From positions 62,001 to 126,000 of the forward strand of contig JADLCM010000034.1 of assembly GCA_020847175.1 (NCBI GenBank): DNA of 64,000 bases, given 5' to 3'. This DNA comes from Phycisphaerales bacterium (GTDB lineage Bacteria > Planctomycetota > Phycisphaerae > Phycisphaerales > UBA1924). Shown one piece after another: positions 17,652 to 26,686 of this stretch. Made by a program: the position numbers and the translations under genes. The notes beneath the pieces are model-generated. The model was not told where the DNA came from, did no database searches, and was given only the letters and a program-made list of their open reading frames with translations. The stretch's first letter is position 1. Each line of letters begins with the position of its first letter.

Positions 17652-20254
17652 ACGCTCCTGCCCGGGACGTGCGCGGGGCCTTGGCTCGCGCGGCGCTCGC
17701 GGTCGGGGTGGCGCTCGTCCTCCTGCCGGCGCTGCTCCATGCCCGCGTGCCGCTCGCGCCGCTGCCGTTCTGGGACAGCGACCCGCTCATCGCGCCCCCG
17801 GCCCTTGCGGCGCCGCGGGGCTCGGCCCTCATTGACCTGTTCACCGCCTCCCTCGATTCGATGGGCCCCACGGCGAGCGTGATGCTCTCCATGGTCGGGC
17901 TGGCGGGCGCTGTGCTGGTTCTGGCGCTGAGCCCGAAGGGCGTCTCACCGCTCGCGGGCACGCTGGCGCTGATCGGATCAGCGGCCCTGCTCTGGGGACT
18001 GTGGCGCGAGCCCTCGATGGAGCGGACCCGTCTCACCTGCAACTGGCTGGCGGCGGTCTGGGGAGGGTTGGCCGTGTGGCACCTCGGCGCGGATCGGCGT
18101 TGGCGTGCGCTCGTTGTCGGGGTGCTGCTCGCTTTTCTTCTCGTGCTTGCCGTCAAGGGTGCGCTGCAGGTCGCGGTCGAGCACGAGGCGACCATCGCCA
18201 CCTTTGAACAGGACCGAGACGCCATTCTTCAATCGCGCGGTTGGCAGCCCGGCTCCCCCGCCGCTCTCGCCTATGAACGCCGCCTCCGGCAACCCGAGGC
18301 GTCGGGCTGGTTCGGGCTCTCCAACGTCTTCGGCACCTTCATGGCGTGCGGGCTTGTTGCGGGCACCGCGTTGGCCGCGCGGGCGCGCCGACCCGACAAG
18401 GCAGGCGCCCTGGGCGGCGGCCTGCTCGCGCTCGTGTGCCTGGTCGGCCTCGCGATGTCAAAGTCGAAGGGGGGCATCGGGGCGGCGTGCGCCGGCTTCG
18501 CGCTGCTCGCGCTCGCGGGGTTCGCCCGTAGGCGGGGGTGGGCCGCGCACCGCCTCGCCGATCGCACCGCCGGGCTGATCGCCGTCGGCTGCGGTGCTGC
18601 CGTGCTTCTTGCGGTCGTGCTCCGAGGCGCGCTCGGCCCGGGCGTCAAGGAACTCAGCCTTCTTTTTCGATGGTACTACCTCGAAGCTTCATGGCGCATC
18701 TTCATGAACAACCCCATCACCGGGGTGGGGCCGGATGGCTTTCAGCCGGCGTACGCCCGATTCAAGCACCCGTTGAGCCCGGAGGAGGTCGCCAGCCCGC
18801 ACAGCATCGGGGCCGACTATCTCTGCACCATCGGAATCGCGGGCCTCGCGTGGGTGGCGCTCGCGGCGTGGTGGACCCATCGCGCGGGCCCCGGGCTGCT
18901 CGCGAGCCCGGGAGATGCCCCGGCGCCGGGCGAGACAACGGGACGGCTTCGCCTCTCCCGCCCCGTGGCGTATTGCATGCTCGGTGTGATCGCCGGGGCG
19001 GCGGTGCTGCCCCAGGTGATCGCGCCGGCCACGACAGTGGCGCTCACCATCGCCACGCTCGCCAGCCCCGCCGACCCGGTGCCCACGTGGGCGATGGCGC
19101 TCGGACTCGGCGCCGAGATCGCCCTCGCAGGCACTTGGGGGCTGCTCGCGTGGTTCCTTGCACGAGCGCACTTCGCGGCCCAGAGCGCCGCGGCGATTGG
19201 GGCGGTTGTGCTGTGGACGCACGCACAGATCGAGATGACGCCCGTGCAGGCCTCATCGGCGCCGCTCTTCATGCTCTTGCTCGGGGCGCTGGTCAGCCCG
19301 CCCAAGCCCCGCGCGCTCGCCGCGGCCGCACGCCCCCACGAACCTGAGGCAAAGTTCAGCAGATGGGGCGTACCGCTGGCGGTCGCACCGTTCGCGTTTC
19401 TGCCGCTGCTGGTGAGCGCGGGGGCACGGATGTGGCATACCGAGCGCATGCTCCTCGACTGCGCGCGCGCCGTGGCGCCCACGGGCGAAGTCCTGCGCGA
19501 CCTCACCCGCCTCCGCTCCGAGCCCCTTTCCGACCGCGAACGGGCGCGTCGGATGGAGAACATCGACGCGCGTGTGCTGGAGATCGTGGGCAATGAGCGC
19601 ACCCGTCTGCCCACCTTCGAAGACCGCGTGAACTTCGCCTCGATGCGCGCCGCGATCCGAGCCGCGCACGAAACTTCGCTCGTCATCGTGCTGTGGGAGC
19701 ACCGCGACCGCACGCTCGACCAGCTCGCCATCCGGCGCGCCCTGATCGCGCTGGCCGGCGCCCGCGCTGGACCGGCATCGGGGTTCGCGGCGCGGCGCAT
19801 CGACGAAGCCGCGGTCAGCGCGCTTCAGCTCAGCGACCGCTCGATCAGGGCACTCCCCGAGTGTGCGGCCCTGTGGTTGCTGCTGGGCGATGTGCTGGCT
19901 GAGTGCCGCAGTCTCGGACTGGACCCGTCCAAGACCCCCACCGTTCCCGACTGGCCCGCCGACACCTCCTCCGATGCTTGGTGCCGGGCCCATGAACTCG
20001 ATCCAAACTCGCCCGCGCCGGTGGACCGGCTCTTGGATGAGGCGGTTCGCGAGGCGGACGCCCAGGAAGCGGCCAAATGGGCGGAAGTTCGCCTTCTGAT
20101 CGACGAGAACTCGCGTTTGGACTCAACCCGCCGCCTCCCGGCCCGAGAACGTTCTTGGCTCGGCGGCGTCGCCGCGGGGCGGCCGCTCACCCCCCGCCCG
20201 ACGCCCAGCCGGAACGTCCCGGCGACGATGCCGCCGAACCCGCCCGGGTCTTGA
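17648..20254 (+). CDS. O-antigen ligase/polymerase-like membrane protein with long C-terminal domain
   Basis: An 868-residue protein with about twelve hydrophobic segments over the first 560 residues. The large periplasmic loop of the Wzy/WaaL family is recognisable around YYLEASWRIFMNNPITGVGPDGF and the following SPHSIGADYLCTIG. The last 300 residues are soluble and helical, with charged repeats that could be a TPR-like domain. The start is GTG, coupled to the preceding WecA-like gene. Family members polymerise or ligate lipid-linked glycans at the outer face of the inner membrane; no lipid A context is visible here. Confidence 0.75.
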   Translation: MNAPARDVRGALARAALAVGVALVLLPALLHARVPLAPLPFWDSDPLIAPPALAAPRGSALIDLFTASLDSMGPTASVMLSMVGLAGAVLVLALSPKGVSPLAGTLALIGSAALLWGLWREPSMERTRLTCNWLAAVWGGLAVWHLGADRRWRALVVGVLLAFLLVLAVKGALQVAVEHEATIATFEQDRDAILQSRGWQPGSPAALAYERRLRQPEASGWFGLSNVFGTFMACGLVAGTALAARARRPDKAGALGGGLLALVCLVGLAMSKSKGGIGAACAGFALLALAGFARRRGWAAHRLADRTAGLIAVGCGAAVLLAVVLRGALGPGVKELSLLFRWYYLEASWRIFMNNPITGVGPDGFQPAYARFKHPLSPEEVASPHSIGADYLCTIGIAGLAWVALAAWWTHRAGPGLLASPGDAPAPGETTGRLRLSRPVAYCMLGVIAGAAVLPQVIAPATTVALTIATLASPADPVPTWAMALGLGAEIALAGTWGLLAWFLARAHFAAQSAAAIGAVVLWTHAQIEMTPVQASSAPLFMLLLGALVSPPKPRALAAAARPHEPEAKFSRWGVPLAVAPFAFLPLLVSAGARMWHTERMLLDCARAVAPTGEVLRDLTRLRSEPLSDRERARRMENIDARVLEIVGNERTRLPTFEDRVNFASMRAAIRAAHETSLVIVLWEHRDRTLDQLAIRRALIALAGARAGPASGFAARRIDEAAVSALQLSDRSIRALPECAALWLLLGDVLAECRSLGLDPSKTPTVPDWPADTSSDAWCRAHELDPNSPAPVDRLLDEAVREADAQEAAKWAEVRLLIDENSRLDSTRRLPARERSWLGGVAAGRPLTPRPTPSRNVPATMPPNPPGS

Positions 20255-20278
20255 TTCACCCGGGTAGGGGTCTATCGT
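20251..20278 (+). promoter_or_regulatory. candidate promoter of fusA
   Basis: TTGATT (20251-20256), 16 bases, TATCGT (20273-20278). It would give a leader of about 290 bases. Confidence 0.4.
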
Positions 20279-20573
20279 TTCGCATCCTGTTTGTGGTGCC
20301 GCGCGGTCGGTCCGCGCCCGGTGCCGCGTTCAAGTTGTGCGGGAGCCGAGCGATGGCCAGCGACGCGGAATCGGAGGACGACTAAGCCATCGCGCGTGGG
20401 GCTCTGCGGCGCTCGCGCCGCCCACGGGTTCCTTTCGCTCATACCGGATCACGAGCCAGTGCCGCCCGCGCCCGAGCCGCTCCGGCGCGTCAGCCGGCGC
20501 GGCGGCGGAGTTTCCGGCGAATCGTTCACCCGAGACCTATCACGAACACCGTGTTCGAATCACGAGGCCTGAC
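20255..20573 (+). other. long untranslated region before fusA (319 bases)
   Basis: No gene is supported here. A short open frame at 20353-20385 (ten codons, ending in an acidic run) has no ribosome site that I trust. The stretch is G+C-rich with several possible hairpins, but I cannot match it to a known riboswitch or ribosomal-protein operator. The ATG at 20574 has a weak GAGG upstream. Confidence 0.4.
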
Positions 20574-22688
20574 ATGTCCAACGACCTGAAGCACGTCCGC
20601 AACATCGGCATCTGCGCCCACATCGACGCGGGCAAGACCACCGTTTCCGAGCGCATTCTGTACTACACGGGCAAGAACTACAAGATGGGCGAGGTGCACG
20701 AGGGCACCGCCACGATGGACTTCCTGCAGGAAGAGCAGGAGCGCGGCATCACCATCCAGTCCGCAGCGACCACGTGCCCGTGGGAGCACAACGGGCAGAT
20801 GTACAAGATCAACCTGATCGACACGCCGGGGCACGTCGACTTTACGATCGAAGTCGAGCGTTCGATGCGCGTGCTCGACGGCGCGGTGGCGGTCTTCGAC
20901 GGCAAGGAGGGCGTCGAGGCGCAGAGCGAGACGGTGTGGCGCCAGGCCGATCGGTACAAGGTGCCGCGCATCTGCTTCATCAACAAGATGGACAAGCTCG
21001 GGGCCGACTTTGAGTTCTCGTTCCGCTCGATCAAGAAGCGCCTGGGCGCCAACGCCATCGCGGTGCAGATCCCGATCGGCATCGGCCACGACCTGCGGGG
21101 CATCATCGACCTCGTGACCATGCGGGCCTTCTACTTCGACCAGGAGAAAGACGGCGCGGTGGTGTTCGAGAAGGACATCCCCGAGGACGAGATGGACCGC
21201 GCCAAGACATGGCGCCACGAGATGATCGAGAAGGCCGCGGAGCTCGACGATGCGCTCATGGAGAAGTATCTCGCCGATGCGCCGGTCAGCGAGGACGAGA
21301 TCCGCGCCGCGATCCGCAAGGGCACCGTCGCCATGACGTGCAACCCGGTGGTGTGCGGGGCGGCGCTCCGCAACATCGGCGTGCAGAAACTGCTCGACGC
21401 GGTGATCGAGTTCCTGCCCAATCCCACCGAGAAGCCGGAGATCCAGGGCGTCGATCCGCGCGACTCCGCAGCGCACCTGTCGCGCCCGCACAGCGAGAAC
21501 GCGCCCTTCGCGGCGCTGGTCTTCAAGATCGTGAACGATGCGCACGGCGATCTGACCTACATCCGCGTGTACTCGGGCAAGCTGGCCAAGGGCACGCGCC
21601 TGCTCAACCCTTCCAACAACAAGCGCGAGATCGCCAGCCGCATTTTCGAGATGCACGCTCAGAACCGTGACCCCCTCGAAGAGGTCACGGCGGGCAACAT
21701 CGTGGCGGTCGTGGGCGTCAAGGACTCATACACGGGCGACACGCTCTGCGACCCAGAGCATCCCATCATTCTCGAGAAGATGCACTTCCCCGAGCCGGTC
21801 ATCAGCATGTCGATCGAGCCCCGCAGCGCCGACGACAAGCGCAAGCTCGGCGAAGCGCTGACCATCATCCGGCGCGAAGACCCTTCCTTCCGCTCCCACT
21901 ACGACGACGAGACGGGCCAGACCATCATCGCGGGCATGGGTGAACTGCACCTCGAAATCATCAAGAACAAGCTCATTCGCGACATGAAGGTTGGCGTCGA
22001 CGTGGGCAAGCCGCGCGTTTCGTACCGCGAGGCGATCTCCGGGTCGGCCCAGAACGTGCGCGGGCTCTTCAAGAAGCAGTCCGGCGGACGCGGCCAGTTC
22101 GGCGATGTCCACATCAACCTCATGCCCTACACCAAGGAGCAGGCCGAGGCCGACGAACTCGACTTCACCGAGAACCTTGCCTTTGAGAACAAGATCGTGG
22201 GCGGTGCCATCCCCAAGGAGTTCATCCCCGCTGTCGAGAAGGGCATCCGCAACACCGCGCTCACCGGCGTCAGCGCCGGCTTCCCGCTCATCAATGTCAA
22301 GGTCGAACTCATCGACGGCTCATACCACGACGTCGACTCCTCCCAGATCGCCTTCGAGCAGGCGGGGCGCCTCGCGCTCCGCGAGGCCGTGGGCAAGGCC
22401 GGCTCCATCCTCCTTGAGCCCATCATGAAGGTCGTCGTCCTCGTCCCGGAGGAGTACCTCGGCAACATCACCGGCGACCTCGCCTCTCGGCGCGGCATGA
22501 TCAACGAGACGGAGGACCGGGGGCACATCAAGGTCGTGCACGCGGAAGTCCCCCTCTCCGAACTGTTCGGCTACACCACCGTCATCCGCGGGCTTTCGCA
22601 GGGTCGTGCCAGCAACACCATGGAGTTCCTCGAGTACCGCCAGATGCCCCAGAACCTCATGAAGGAAGTCCTCGCCTCGGGCGGCTGA
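20574..22688 (+). CDS. fusA: translation elongation factor G
   Basis: A GTPase of 704 residues that drives tRNA-mRNA translocation. G1 is AHIDAGKTT (about 16-24), G2 lies in QERGITIQSAATT, G3 is DTPGHVDF, and G4 is NKMDKLG. Domains II to V follow, with YREAISG and the C-terminal ferredoxin-like domain ending in EFLEYRQMP. It stands alone, away from rpsL, rpsG and tuf. Planctomycetes often carry several EF-G paralogues, including the spdEFG pair split between translocation and recycling; I cannot say which this is. A hairpin terminator follows. Confidence 0.95.
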   Translation: MSNDLKHVRNIGICAHIDAGKTTVSERILYYTGKNYKMGEVHEGTATMDFLQEEQERGITIQSAATTCPWEHNGQMYKINLIDTPGHVDFTIEVERSMRVLDGAVAVFDGKEGVEAQSETVWRQADRYKVPRICFINKMDKLGADFEFSFRSIKKRLGANAIAVQIPIGIGHDLRGIIDLVTMRAFYFDQEKDGAVVFEKDIPEDEMDRAKTWRHEMIEKAAELDDALMEKYLADAPVSEDEIRAAIRKGTVAMTCNPVVCGAALRNIGVQKLLDAVIEFLPNPTEKPEIQGVDPRDSAAHLSRPHSENAPFAALVFKIVNDAHGDLTYIRVYSGKLAKGTRLLNPSNNKREIASRIFEMHAQNRDPLEEVTAGNIVAVVGVKDSYTGDTLCDPEHPIILEKMHFPEPVISMSIEPRSADDKRKLGEALTIIRREDPSFRSHYDDETGQTIIAGMGELHLEIIKNKLIRDMKVGVDVGKPRVSYREAISGSAQNVRGLFKKQSGGRGQFGDVHINLMPYTKEQAEADELDFTENLAFENKIVGGAIPKEFIPAVEKGIRNTALTGVSAGFPLINVKVELIDGSYHDVDSSQIAFEQAGRLALREAVGKAGSILLEPIMKVVVLVPEEYLGNITGDLASRRGMINETEDRGHIKVVHAEVPLSELFGYTTVIRGLSQGRASNTMEFLEYRQMPQNLMKEVLASGG

Positions 22689-22718
22689 TCGTTCACACTC
22701 CACAACCTGCATTCCACG

Positions 22719-22751
22719 GTGCCCGGGTGCGGCAGCCCGGGCACTTGTTTT
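22719..22751 (+). terminator. rho-independent terminator of fusA
   Basis: GTGCCCGGG (22719-22727) pairs perfectly with CCCGGGCAC (22736-22744) across an 8-base loop. TTGTTTT follows (22745-22751). Confidence 0.8.
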
Positions 22752-22826
22752 GGCCATCACGTTGTGCGCGCCCGCGCAGCGGCAGTCGCTACGATTCGCG
22801 GCCGGGAGCGCCGGATCTCCACCTCG

Positions 22827-23933
22827 TCACGGCGACGAGCGCGGCATGACAGGTTCGTCCGCACCCGGCGCGGGTCGGGGCCGGGTGGCGTCCCGGGGCG
22901 TCCACGTCAGGCCGGCCGCCCGCCACGCGGGTTCGTTGCGAATGACCCGGGCGTGATCGTCGCGCCCGATATCCACGATCCACGCCGCGCCGTCGAGCGC
23001 GTCGCCCGCAAGGTCGGGCACGGGCTCACCCCGGGCCGCGAGCACGCACAGGGCCGAGGCCCAGGCATCGGCATCTTCGCCGCGCAGCGCCAGAACTGTC
23101 GCGCAGGTGGCCGTGCGGAGCGCTTCCCCGGTGCGCGGATCAACGATGTGCGCGTATCGCATGCCGCCGATCTCGACGTACTGCTCCGTGTCGCCGCTGG
23201 TGGAGAGTGCCCGGCCGGCCAGCAGCACGACAGCGAATGGCGGCTCGCGGCTTGACCGTGCGATGGCAACCTCCCACCCGCGCGCCCCGGGCGGCGGCTC
23301 TCCCGCGACGATGTCTCCGGCGAGCGCCACGAGACATCGCGTCGCGCCGCGAGACCTCAGAAGATCCACGGCTTCCTGCGCGGCGTAGCCCTTGCCGATA
23401 CCGCCGAAGTCAAGCGCGGTGCCCGAGCGCATCAGGGCGGCGCGATCCTGGACGGGATCGACCGCGTACCCCGGATCGGATGTCGGCGGCCGGGCGGCGG
23501 CAATCGCCTCCGGGGCGGGGAGCGTCCCGGAACGGCGCGCCTCGCGCCAGAGCTTCACCAACGCACCAACGCCGATGTGAAACGCCCCGCTGGAGCGCCG
23601 GCGTATCTCCTCGGAGCGCCGGAGCGCAACGGCGAAATCGTGGCTCACGGGCTGATACTCGCCCGGAGAACCCTTGAGAAACCTCGCGAGTTCGCTGTCT
23701 ACCCGGTAGTCGCTGAGCGAAGCGTCAAGTTGGTTGAGGCGTTCAAATGCCGCCTGGGCATGGGCCTGCGCCTGGTCGGGGCCCTGAGAATAGAGGACGA
23801 CCCGGGCTTTCACTCCCATCACGAGCCTCGTAAACTCGAAGCGGGCAAGCGGGGCGGCGGGCGAAGCGCAGCCGCTCGGCACCAGCCCGGCGAAGAGGAT
23901 GACGACCACCATGCTGCACACGCGGACAATCAT
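22827..23933 (-). CDS. apbE: FAD:protein FMN transferase (ApbE family)
   Basis: ApbE attaches FMN covalently to Thr or Ser of target flavoproteins such as NqrB/NqrC or RnfG. The 368-residue product begins with a hydrophobic segment and a Cys in GLVPSGCAS that is only a weak lipobox (Pro at -3), so it is exported and perhaps lipidated. Diagnostic motifs are LDFGGIGKGYAAQEAVD, the Mg-binding STSGDTEQY, and HIVDPRTGEAL. The ATG at 23933 is used; an internal ATG at 23912 also fits. Its 5' end overlaps the SUMF1 gene head to head. No Rnf/Nqr genes are in the window. Confidence 0.9.
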   Translation of the reverse strand: MIVRVCSMVVVILFAGLVPSGCASPAAPLARFEFTRLVMGVKARVVLYSQGPDQAQAHAQAAFERLNQLDASLSDYRVDSELARFLKGSPGEYQPVSHDFAVALRRSEEIRRRSSGAFHIGVGALVKLWREARRSGTLPAPEAIAAARPPTSDPGYAVDPVQDRAALMRSGTALDFGGIGKGYAAQEAVDLLRSRGATRCLVALAGDIVAGEPPPGARGWEVAIARSSREPPFAVVLLAGRALSTSGDTEQYVEIGGMRYAHIVDPRTGEALRTATCATVLALRGEDADAWASALCVLAARGEPVPDLAGDALDGAAWIVDIGRDDHARVIRNEPAWRAAGLTWTPRDATRPRPAPGADEPVMPRSSP

Positions 23934-24801
23934 CGGGTTGGCTCTCGGCGCGACCGGCGTTCTCTCCGGCTGCGAGGCCATCGTAACTCCGGCGGAGCGC
24001 ATCGCCCGCGCGCGGCTGGAACCACCCACCGAAGTCATTGAGGCCGCGCCGGCCCGCACAAAGTTCTTGGAGGCGATCCCCTCGGCGGCGGTGTCGATCG
24101 AGATGATCCCGGTGCCCGGAGACGAGAAGGCCGGCATCAAGCCGTTCTTCATGTCTAAGACCGAGATTCCGTGGGAGGTCTTTGACGTCTACGCCTACCA
24201 GCTTGATGCGGGCGAGCCGATGCCCGAAGGGATCTCGCCCGACGCGATCTCTCGCCCGAGCAAGCCCTACTTGCCGCCCGACCGGGGGTTCGGCCACGAT
24301 GGCTACGCGGCGATCAGCCTGAGCTACAGGAACGCGGCGGAGTTCTGCGTCTGGCTCAGCGCGCGCACCGGCCGGAAGTACCGTCTGGCGACGGTGGACG
24401 AGTGGGCGCACGCGGCGCTGGCGGGTTCGGAGGACTGGAACGGGTACTCCGACGACCCCGGCGCGCTCAAGAAACACGCATGGTTCGTTGAAAACGCGGG
24501 CTCAGGCCCGAGGCCGGTCGCGACTCTTGAGCCCAATGCGTGGGGCCTCTACGACATGTACGGCAATGTGCTGGAGTGGTGCGTGGATGAGGAGGGCAAG
24601 CCCGCCGCGATGGGCGGATGCTATTCTGACCCCGCCGACAAGGTGTCTCCCGACATCGTGCGCCGACAGGACTGGTCGTGGAACAGTTCGGACCCGCAGG
24701 TGCCCAAGAGCAAGTGGTGGCTCAGCGATGGGCCTTTCGTCGGGTTCCGAATCGTGTGCGAAGACGCGCCCGCAGAGGACGCGAAAGGAGCCGAGCAGTG
24801 A
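23911..24801 (+). CDS. SUMF1/FGE-domain lipoprotein
   Basis: A 296-residue exported protein. The N-terminus has a hydrophobic stretch and the lipobox VLSGC. The rest is a formylglycine-generating-enzyme-like fold: MIPVPGDEKAGIKPFFMSKTEIPWEVF, YRLATVDEWAHAA, the diagnostic GLYDMYGNVLEWCVDE, and GFRIV at the end. Most bacterial copies act as binding or scaffold domains; only some are true FGE enzymes, and the active-site cysteine pair is not evident here. I prefer the ATG at 23911 (GAGG upstream) over the one at 23899. The stop overlaps the GTG of the Gfo/Idh gene. Confidence 0.85.
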   Translation: MLHTRTIIGLALGATGVLSGCEAIVTPAERIARARLEPPTEVIEAAPARTKFLEAIPSAAVSIEMIPVPGDEKAGIKPFFMSKTEIPWEVFDVYAYQLDAGEPMPEGISPDAISRPSKPYLPPDRGFGHDGYAAISLSYRNAAEFCVWLSARTGRKYRLATVDEWAHAALAGSEDWNGYSDDPGALKKHAWFVENAGSGPRPVATLEPNAWGLYDMYGNVLEWCVDEEGKPAAMGGCYSDPADKVSPDIVRRQDWSWNSSDPQVPKSKWWLSDGPFVGFRIVCEDAPAEDAKGAEQ

Positions 24802-26120
24802 ACATCCGATCCAAGCCTCGTGACCTCGCGCTCTCGCGGCGCGCGTTCGTCGGCACCGCGCTCGCCGCGGGGGCCGCGGCAGGCGCGGCCGGGCTCACGC
24901 TTCCGTCCGGCGTCTTCGCCCGGGGCGATGACACCCTGCGCATCGGTCTCATCGGGTGCGGCGGGCGCGGCACCGGCGCGGCCCTCCAGGCGCTGCGGGC
25001 TGACAAGGGCGCCGTGCTCGTGGCCGTCGGCGATGTCTTCGAGGATCGGGTCAGGTCCTGCCTTGCGGGGCTCTCCGAAGAACTCGGCGATGCCGCGAAG
25101 GACAAGCTCAAGGTGACGCCCGAACGCACCTTCGTCGGCCTCGACGCGTATCGCAAGGTGCTCGACGCGGGCGTGGATGTCGTGCTGCTGACCACGACCC
25201 CCAACTTCAGGCCGATCCACCTCGAAGCGGCGGTGCAGGCCGGCAAGCATGTCTTCTGCGAGAAGCCCATGGCCGTGGACGGGCCCGGGGTGCGCAAGGC
25301 GATGGCCGCCGCGAAGCTCGCAAAGGAGAAGAACCTGGCGCTGGTTTCCGGGTTCTGCTGGCGCTACGGGAATGCGGAGCGGGCGGCGTTCGAGCGGATC
25401 AACGCGGGGGCGATCGGGCGCATCATGGCCGCCCACACCACGTACCACACGGGCACCCTGTCGCCGCGCCCGCGCAAGCCGGAATGGAGCGACTTCGAGT
25501 TCCAGATGCGGAACTGGTGGCACTTCACGTGGGTCAGCGGCGACCACATCGTCGAGCAGGCCGTGCACAGCATCGACCGGCTGTCGTGGGCGATGGGGGA
25601 TGAGAACCCGGTGCGGTGCGTCTCGCTGGGCGGCCGGGCGGCTCGCAAGGGGCCCGAGAGCGGGCACGTCTTCGACCACTTCGCGGTCGTGTACGAGTAC
25701 GGCCAGGGGCGGCGCGGCTTCCATACGTGCCGGCAGATCGACGGGTGCCCGAGCGACAACACCGACTACATCTTCGGCACGAAGGGTCGCGCGGTCATCA
25801 ACGGCTGGGTGCCGCAGCACGACCTGCTCGACCTTGACGACAAGCCGGTGTGGAAGTACGACGGCCCGCGCCGCGACATGTACCAGAACGAGCATGATGC
25901 ACTCTTTGCATCGATCCGCAACAACAGCCCCATCAACGACGGGGACTGGATGCTGCGGAGCACGCTCATGGCGATCATGGGGCGCATGGCCGCGTACACC
26001 GGCCAGACCGTGACATTCGAGCAGGCGCTGAACTCGACCGAAGACCTCACCCCGGCGTCCTACGAGGGGATGATCCCCGTTCCCCCCGTGGCGATCCCGG
26101 GGCAGACGAAGTTCGCCTGA
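24798..26120 (+). CDS. Gfo/Idh/MocA-family oxidoreductase with Tat signal
   Basis: A 440-residue NAD(P)-dependent sugar oxidoreductase-like protein. SRRAFVGTALAAG (about 13-25) is a twin-arginine export signal, so the folded protein with cofactor acts outside the cytoplasm. The Rossmann motif GLIGCGGRGTG, the CEKPMAVDG region with the catalytic-type Lys, and the C-terminal alpha/beta domain with HTYHTG-like His residues are present. Such Tat-exported members are very numerous in planctomycetes and linked to breakdown of modified sugars. It starts at GTG, four bases inside the SUMF1 gene, so the two proteins are translated together. Confidence 0.9.
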   Translation: MNIRSKPRDLALSRRAFVGTALAAGAAAGAAGLTLPSGVFARGDDTLRIGLIGCGGRGTGAALQALRADKGAVLVAVGDVFEDRVRSCLAGLSEELGDAAKDKLKVTPERTFVGLDAYRKVLDAGVDVVLLTTTPNFRPIHLEAAVQAGKHVFCEKPMAVDGPGVRKAMAAAKLAKEKNLALVSGFCWRYGNAERAAFERINAGAIGRIMAAHTTYHTGTLSPRPRKPEWSDFEFQMRNWWHFTWVSGDHIVEQAVHSIDRLSWAMGDENPVRCVSLGGRAARKGPESGHVFDHFAVVYEYGQGRRGFHTCRQIDGCPSDNTDYIFGTKGRAVINGWVPQHDLLDLDDKPVWKYDGPRRDMYQNEHDALFASIRNNSPINDGDWMLRSTLMAIMGRMAAYTGQTVTFEQALNSTEDLTPASYEGMIPVPPVAIPGQTKFA

Positions 26121-26229
26121 GCGGATCGCTCGCACGCGGGCTTCACGGCGTCGACACGGACTGCGCAAGCGCACCCGGCCCGCTCTCGGGTCGGCACCAC
26201 GTGCGCGTGTCAGACACGTGCATCGAGTG

Positions 26230-26634
26230 TCACCGCGCCGGTCGTACCTGGAGCTCCCAGTCGAGCGCCCGCGTGTCGAGCGCTGTGGCACGGATGAACT
26301 CGCGCGCCTTCACGGGCAGACGCACGTACTGCCACTCGGGCTCGGGGCCCACGGGCACGCCCGTACCGTCAAGAAAGCGGAAGCGGTACTGGGCGTTGAT
26401 TTCGCGGTCCGACACGTTGCGGATCGCCATCGCCACATCCAGCGTGCCTTCGCGGGTGATGCGTGGCGCATCGTACACGACCCATTGCTGAAGGCCGTCA
26501 AGCATGACGACACGGGGGTAGTTCGCTCCGTGCACGGGGTCGCCGTAGCCCGCCGGGGGCGCGACGTTGCGCTGACAGCCCGCGGCGACGAGCACAGCCC
26601 CGGCGGCGGCACACAGCGTTGCGTAACGAATCAT
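26230..26634 (-). CDS. YcfL-like lipoprotein (DUF1425)
   Basis: A 134-residue outer-membrane-type lipoprotein: lipobox VAAGC near residue 20, then a beta-rich domain with AIRNVSDREINAQYRFRFLD and a final LPVKAREFI region, which match the YcfL/DUF1425 family. In E. coli ycfL sits beside lpoB. AAGGAGG precedes the ATG. It is the last of four genes transcribed leftwards with two LpoB-like proteins and a TPR lipoprotein. Its function in the cluster is unknown; a role in envelope or peptidoglycan synthesis is inferred from context. Confidence 0.78.
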   Translation of the reverse strand: MIRYATLCAAAGAVLVAAGCQRNVAPPAGYGDPVHGANYPRVVMLDGLQQWVVYDAPRITREGTLDVAMAIRNVSDREINAQYRFRFLDGTGVPVGPEPEWQYVRLPVKAREFIRATALDTRALDWELQVRPAR

Positions 26635-26686
26635 CGATCATCCTCCTTCCGCGCGGGTGCGCGGGTGCGTTGTGCTTGCGTCCCGG

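Noticed and set aside
20353..20385. Ten-codon leader peptide before fusA
   Set aside because: No ribosome site and no regulatory codon run; the acidic end alone is not enough.
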